Positions 60,618 to 64,000 of a DNA stretch of 64,000 nt are shown here, piece by piece (position 1 is the stretch's first letter; each line of letters opens with the position of its first letter). The translations under genes and the position numbers were made by a program. Source of the DNA: Pseudaeromonas paramecii (GTDB lineage: Bacteria > Pseudomonadota > Gammaproteobacteria > Enterobacterales > Aeromonadaceae); the NCBI RefSeq assembly GCF_039540575.1, contig NZ_BAABFC010000029.1, positions 1-64,000 of the forward strand. Reading direction: 5' to 3'. The notes under the pieces were generated by a model. That model did no database searches. It was not told the DNA's origin and worked only from the letters and a program-made list of their open reading frames with translations.

Positions 60618-61540
60618 GCCTTGACCTCCATTTCACGACGCTGATAGGCATAGAACCAGATGATGGGCACCATCAGGAGCAACAGCATGACGGTCGCCAC
60701 GGCAGAGGCCACCGGCCAGTCGCGGTTGTTGAAGAACTCCTGCCACAGCACCCGGCCGATCAGCAGAGAGTCGGGCCCGCCCAGCAGTTCCGGAATGACG
60801 AACTCACCCACCGCCGGAATGAACACCAGCATGGAGCCGGCGATGATGCCGCTCTTGGTCAGGGGCAGCAGCACGGTGAAGAAGCTCTTCCAGGGCCGGG
60901 CGCCCAGATCCGAGGCGGCCTCCATCAGGGAGTAATCCACCCGCATCAGGGCGGTATACAGCGGCAGTATCATGAAGGGCAGGTAGGCATAGATGATGCC
61001 GATATACACCGCCAGATCCGTGTGCAGCAGGGGAATCGGATCCTGAATGACGCCCAGCCAGATGAGGAAGTTGTTCAGCAGACCGTTGTTCTTCAGGATG
61101 CCGATCCAGGCATAGACCCGGATGAGGAATGAGGTCCAGCTGGGCAGCACCACCAGCATCAGCAACACGTTGCGTACCGACGGCTTGGAGTGAACGATGG
61201 ACCAGGCGATGGGATACCCCACCAGCAGGCACAAGAGGGTGGAGATGCCGGCCACCCGCAGGGACTGCAGGTAGGATTCGGCATACATCTCGTCTTCGAA
61301 CAGGTAGAGGTAGTTACCCAGGTTGAGGACGAAGTGCAGCTTCTGGTCGGCATATTCCATCAAGGCCGTGTAGGGCGGAATGGCGACCTGGGTTTCCGCC
61401 AGACTGATCTTGAGGATGATCAGGAAGGGCACCAGGAAGAACAGCAGCATCCAGGCATAGGGGAAGAAAATCACCAGATGGCGACCGGCAGGCAGCCAGC
61501 GGCGCCACGGCGGCAGCGCGCGAGAATCGGAAATCATCAT
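60614..61540 (-). CDS. potH: Putrescine ABC transporter permease PotH
   Basis: 308 residues, six transmembrane segments, EAA loop MEAASDLGARPWKSFF. The ATG at 61540 overlaps the potG stop by 4 nt; the next codon (61537) is also ATG and would overlap by one base. A TTG six codons earlier is unlikely. Third gene of potF-potG-potH-potI. Confidence 0.96.
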   Translation of the reverse strand: MMISDSRALPPWRRWLPAGRHLVIFFPYAWMLLFFLVPFLIILKISLAETQVAIPPYTALMEYADQKLHFVLNLGNYLYLFEDEMYAESYLQSLRVAGISTLLCLLVGYPIAWSIVHSKPSVRNVLLMLVVLPSWTSFLIRVYAWIGILKNNGLLNNFLIWLGVIQDPIPLLHTDLAVYIGIIYAYLPFMILPLYTALMRVDYSLMEAASDLGARPWKSFFTVLLPLTKSGIIAGSMLVFIPAVGEFVIPELLGGPDSLLIGRVLWQEFFNNRDWPVASAVATVMLLLLMVPIIWFYAYQRREMEVKA

Positions 61541-62676
61541 ATGGTCAGCACCACGCAAGAGTCAGGATCCCAGGTCAAAATCACCTCGTCTTCCCAGGTA
61601 GGCTGGCCCTTACGGAACCGGTCTACGTTAGGCAGGGTGGCGATCACCATTTTTCCGCTGGGCAAACGCACGTGGTAGATGGAGATGTCCCCCATGTAGG
61701 CGATGTTCTCCACCTTGCCCCGGACATAGTTCAGATGGTCGGACGGTGCTGTCTCGCTGATGTAGATCTTCTCTGGGCGCAGGGCCACCATCAGCTGCAA
61801 GCCTTCCGCCACCAGGGGGGCATGATTGACATGCAGCGGGTGGGCCAGATCGTCGCACTGGATGACGGCATAATCCGCCCCACTTTCGATCAACACCCCT
61901 TCGAAGATGTTCACCGAGCCGATGAACTCGGCGCTCAGCCGGCAGTTGGGGTGCTCGTAGATATCTTCCGGCCCACCGATCTGCACAAACTCACCGCGAT
62001 CCATGATGGCGATGCGACCGGCCATGGTCATGGCCTCCTCCTGGTCGTGGGTCACCATCACGCAGGTCACCCCGACCCGCTCCAGGATATCCACCACTTC
62101 CAGCTGCATCTTCTCCCGCAGCTTCTTGTCCAGGGCCCCCATGGGCTCATCCAGCAGCAACAGCTTGGGCCGCTTGGCCAGGGAGCGTGCCAGGGCTACC
62201 CGCTGGCGCTGACCACCGGAGAGCTGGTGCGGCTTGCGCTGGGCGAAGGCCTTCATGTGCACCAGATCCAGCATCTCCCCCACCCGCTCGGCGATGTCCT
62301 CCTTGGACAGACGATCCTGCTTGAGGCCGAAGGCGATGTTCTGCTCCACCGTCATGTGGGGAAACAGGGCATAGGACTGGAACATCATATTGATGGGGCG
62401 CTTGTAGGGCGGCACCTTGGACAAGTCCTGCCCGTCCAGAATGATTTGCCCCTTGGTGGGCGTCTCAAATCCCGCCAGCATGCGCAGCAGGGTGGACTTG
62501 CCACAGCCAGACGCCCCCAGGAGGGCAAAAATTTCACCCTTGTTGATAGTCAGGCTGACATCGTCCACCGCAACGGCGCCGTCAAAACTCTTGGTGACAT
62601 TGCGAATTTCCAGCAGGGGTTTGGGTTCTGCGGCTGCGACATTCACTCGCGGCTTCACTTGCGATTCTGCGGCCAT
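61537..62676 (-). CDS. potG: Putrescine ABC transporter ATPase PotG
   Basis: 379 residues. Walker A GASGCGKS (54-61), Q-loop FQSYALFP, signature LSGGQRQR, Walker B LLLLDEPMGALD, switch His in VTHDQEEA, and a C-terminal TOBE domain (about 300-379). It powers PotFGHI. The ATG at 62676 has GGAGAG upstream. Downstream of potF by 61 bp. Confidence 0.96.
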   Translation of the reverse strand: MAAESQVKPRVNVAAAEPKPLLEIRNVTKSFDGAVAVDDVSLTINKGEIFALLGASGCGKSTLLRMLAGFETPTKGQIILDGQDLSKVPPYKRPINMMFQSYALFPHMTVEQNIAFGLKQDRLSKEDIAERVGEMLDLVHMKAFAQRKPHQLSGGQRQRVALARSLAKRPKLLLLDEPMGALDKKLREKMQLEVVDILERVGVTCVMVTHDQEEAMTMAGRIAIMDRGEFVQIGGPEDIYEHPNCRLSAEFIGSVNIFEGVLIESGADYAVIQCDDLAHPLHVNHAPLVAEGLQLMVALRPEKIYISETAPSDHLNYVRGKVENIAYMGDISIYHVRLPSGKMVIATLPNVDRFRKGQPTWEDEVILTWDPDSCVVLTI

Positions 62677-62737
62677 GATCTCTCCATTAACAATCAAGGG
62701 GCGTCGATGCGCCCCTGTTAATTATCCAATAATCGGC

Positions 62738-63838
62738 TTATTTGCCTGTCTTCACCTTGGTCCACTCTCGGGTGATGACGCGATTTACCTTGGCCGGCAA
62801 CACCTTGAGGGCGAACATATGGGGCATCATCTCCTCGGTGGGATAGATGTTGGGGTTGGTGCGCAGCGCTTCGTCCACCAGGGGCAAAGAGGCCTTGTTG
62901 GCACTGGCATAGGAGACGTAGTTGGACACCTTGGCAATCACCTCCGGCTCCATCAGGTAGTTGATGAAGGCCAGGGCGTTTTCCGGATGCTTGGCATCGG
63001 CAGGAATGGCCAGCATGTCATAGAACATCAGGGCGCCTTCCTTCGGGATCACGTAATCCACCGCCACCCCGTTGTTGGCCTCTTCGGCTCGGGCAGCGGC
63101 TTGCATCACGTCACCTGACCAGCCGATGGCCACACAGATGTCACCGTTGGCCAGGTCGTTGATGTACTGGGAGGAGTGGAAATAGGTGATGTAGGGGCGC
63201 AGGCTGGCCAACAGCTTGCCGGCTTCCTGATAGTCCTTGGGATCCAGGCTGTTGGAGTCTTTGCCCATATAGTGCAGTGCGGTGGCAAAGATCTCGGTGG
63301 GGGCATTCAGGAAGGAGACGCCACACTTGTTCAACTTAGCCAGGTTCTCCGGTTTGAACACGGCGTCCCAGCTGTCCATCTTGAAATCCGGCCCCATGAC
63401 TTCGGCCACCTTCTTGGGGTTGAAGCCGATGCCGGTGGTGCCACCCAGGTAGGGGATGGAGTGGGCATTGTCCGGATCCTTGTCCGCCAGCAGCTTCATG
63501 GCCACCGGATCCATGTTCTTCAGATTGGGCAGCTTGCTCTTGTCCAGGGCCATGAAGACACCGGCTTGGATTTGGCGTGCCAAAAAGTCGGAGCTGGGCA
63601 CCACCAGATCGAAACCTGTGTTGCCGGCCAGCAGCTTGGCTTCCAGCACCTCATTGCTGTCAAACACGTCATAGACGACCTTGATGCCGGTGGCCTTCTC
63701 GAAGTTGGCTACCGTGTCTTCGGCGATGTAATCGCTCCAGTTATAGACATGCAGCACCTTCTCTTCCTGAGCCACGGCACTCCCGATGGACATGGCTGCC
63801 ACCAGGGTCGCGCTAAACATTCCTTTCACAAATGACAT
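62738..63838 (-). CDS. potF: Periplasmic putrescine-binding protein PotF
   Basis: 366 residues. Signal peptide (about 1-23, ending AVA) and a polyamine-binding fold with YNWSDYIAEDT, the SSDFLARQIQ segment, and aromatic/acidic pocket positions (Asp in SGDVMQAA). It delivers putrescine to PotGHI. AAGGAG precedes the ATG. First gene of the operon, behind a sigma-54-like promoter. Confidence 0.96.
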   Translation of the reverse strand: MSFVKGMFSATLVAAMSIGSAVAQEEKVLHVYNWSDYIAEDTVANFEKATGIKVVYDVFDSNEVLEAKLLAGNTGFDLVVPSSDFLARQIQAGVFMALDKSKLPNLKNMDPVAMKLLADKDPDNAHSIPYLGGTTGIGFNPKKVAEVMGPDFKMDSWDAVFKPENLAKLNKCGVSFLNAPTEIFATALHYMGKDSNSLDPKDYQEAGKLLASLRPYITYFHSSQYINDLANGDICVAIGWSGDVMQAAARAEEANNGVAVDYVIPKEGALMFYDMLAIPADAKHPENALAFINYLMEPEVIAKVSNYVSYASANKASLPLVDEALRTNPNIYPTEEMMPHMFALKVLPAKVNRVITREWTKVKTGK

Positions 63839-63933
63839 GTGTGTCTCCTTGACTTGACATTAAGTTTGCAGCGGGGAAAACCCGGGTATCCCGCTGACCC
63901 ATGTAAGTAAACCCAGCGCATCGGGTTAACTTT

Positions 63934-63950
63934 AAGCAATAAGCGTGCCC
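63934..63950 (-). promoter_or_regulatory. Sigma-54-like promoter of potFGHI
   Basis: The minus strand reads GGGCACGCTTATTGCTT: GG (63948-63949) and GC (63936-63937) are separated by exactly 10 bases, and GGCACG...TTGCT matches the RpoN consensus nearly perfectly. It lies about 95 bp upstream of potF. The rest of 63839-64000 shows no other clear element. Confidence 0.85.
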
Positions 63951-64000
63951 ATAAGCAGCAACACATAAACAGTCGTGACTGACCAAATCAGATGACTTCA

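Noticed and set aside
1..64000. Mobile elements, prophage, CRISPR array or defence system
   Set aside because: No transposase, integrase, terminal repeats, regularly spaced repeats or known defence genes were found; base composition and gene order look uniform and ancestral.

Overview
The window is chromosomal DNA of a high-GC gammaproteobacterium. Gene content and order are those of the enterobacterial/Aeromonas lineage: trmA/btuB/murI beside an rRNA operon, rpmE/priA, ftsN-hslV-hslU-rraA/zapB, lexA/plsB/ubiA/ubiC, recC-recB-recD, bioH...gntX-nfuA, yibN-secB-gpsA/gpmI-envC and potFGHI. A high-GC member of the Aeromonadales (the Oceanimonas/Zobellella/Aeromonas neighbourhood) is the best guess. 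This rests on recalled synteny and protein resemblance, not on a database search. Nearly all of the window is housekeeping sequence. I see no insertion sequence, prophage, CRISPR array, tRNA gene or integrase. The interest lies in regulatory sites and a few accessory operons.

Layout. 1-510: the 5' leader and two tandem promoters of an rRNA operon that runs off the left edge (minus strand). 543-5452: a membrane-anchored RRM protein, murI, btuB with a cobalamin riboswitch, and a DUF5610-like gene. 5591-8106: trmA and an iron-storage block (bfd under tandem Fur boxes, and two complementary bacterioferritins). 8172-15242: malic enzyme, a DTW-domain tRNA-modifying enzyme, rpmE, priA, argS and ftsN. 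15244-19926: hslVU behind a sigma-32-like promoter, rraA, zapB, and a translationally coupled fieF-cysE pair. 20081-25172: trmL, lexA with two SOS boxes, plsB, ubiA and ubiC. 25307-28866: a FliL-like secreted protein, a small heat-shock protein with a sigma-32-like promoter, argO/argP, and metF with a four-unit Met box. 28978-32359: a chemoreceptor-solute-binding-protein operon. 32622-41492: recC-recB-recD without ptrA. 41617-46252: an L,D-transpeptidase facing lpp, a DUF2167/site-2-protease pair, an AraC regulator and a secreted PEBP protein. 46430-50836: tex, a two-gene operon (a flagellar-rod-like small protein and a SprA-like HExxH protein), and bioH. 51116-53961: amtB behind a sigma-54-like promoter, gntX and nfuA. 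54019-59710: gpsA-secB-yibN, gpmI-envC, a YkgJ-type protein and PanM. 59769-63838: potIHGF (read potF to potI), again behind a sigma-54-like promoter.

How it fits together. Nitrogen control appears twice (amtB and potF both have GG-N10-GC elements), heat shock twice (hslVU, hsp20), and iron (Fur), SOS (LexA), methionine (MetJ) and cobalamin (riboswitch) once each. Cell-envelope genes recur: lpp with its likely cross-linking enzyme, ftsN, zapB and envC for division, secB for export, plsB for phospholipid. The least explained units are the chemoreceptor/binding-protein operon, the DUF2167/S2P pair, the SprA-like pair and the RRM membrane protein next to the rRNA promoters.
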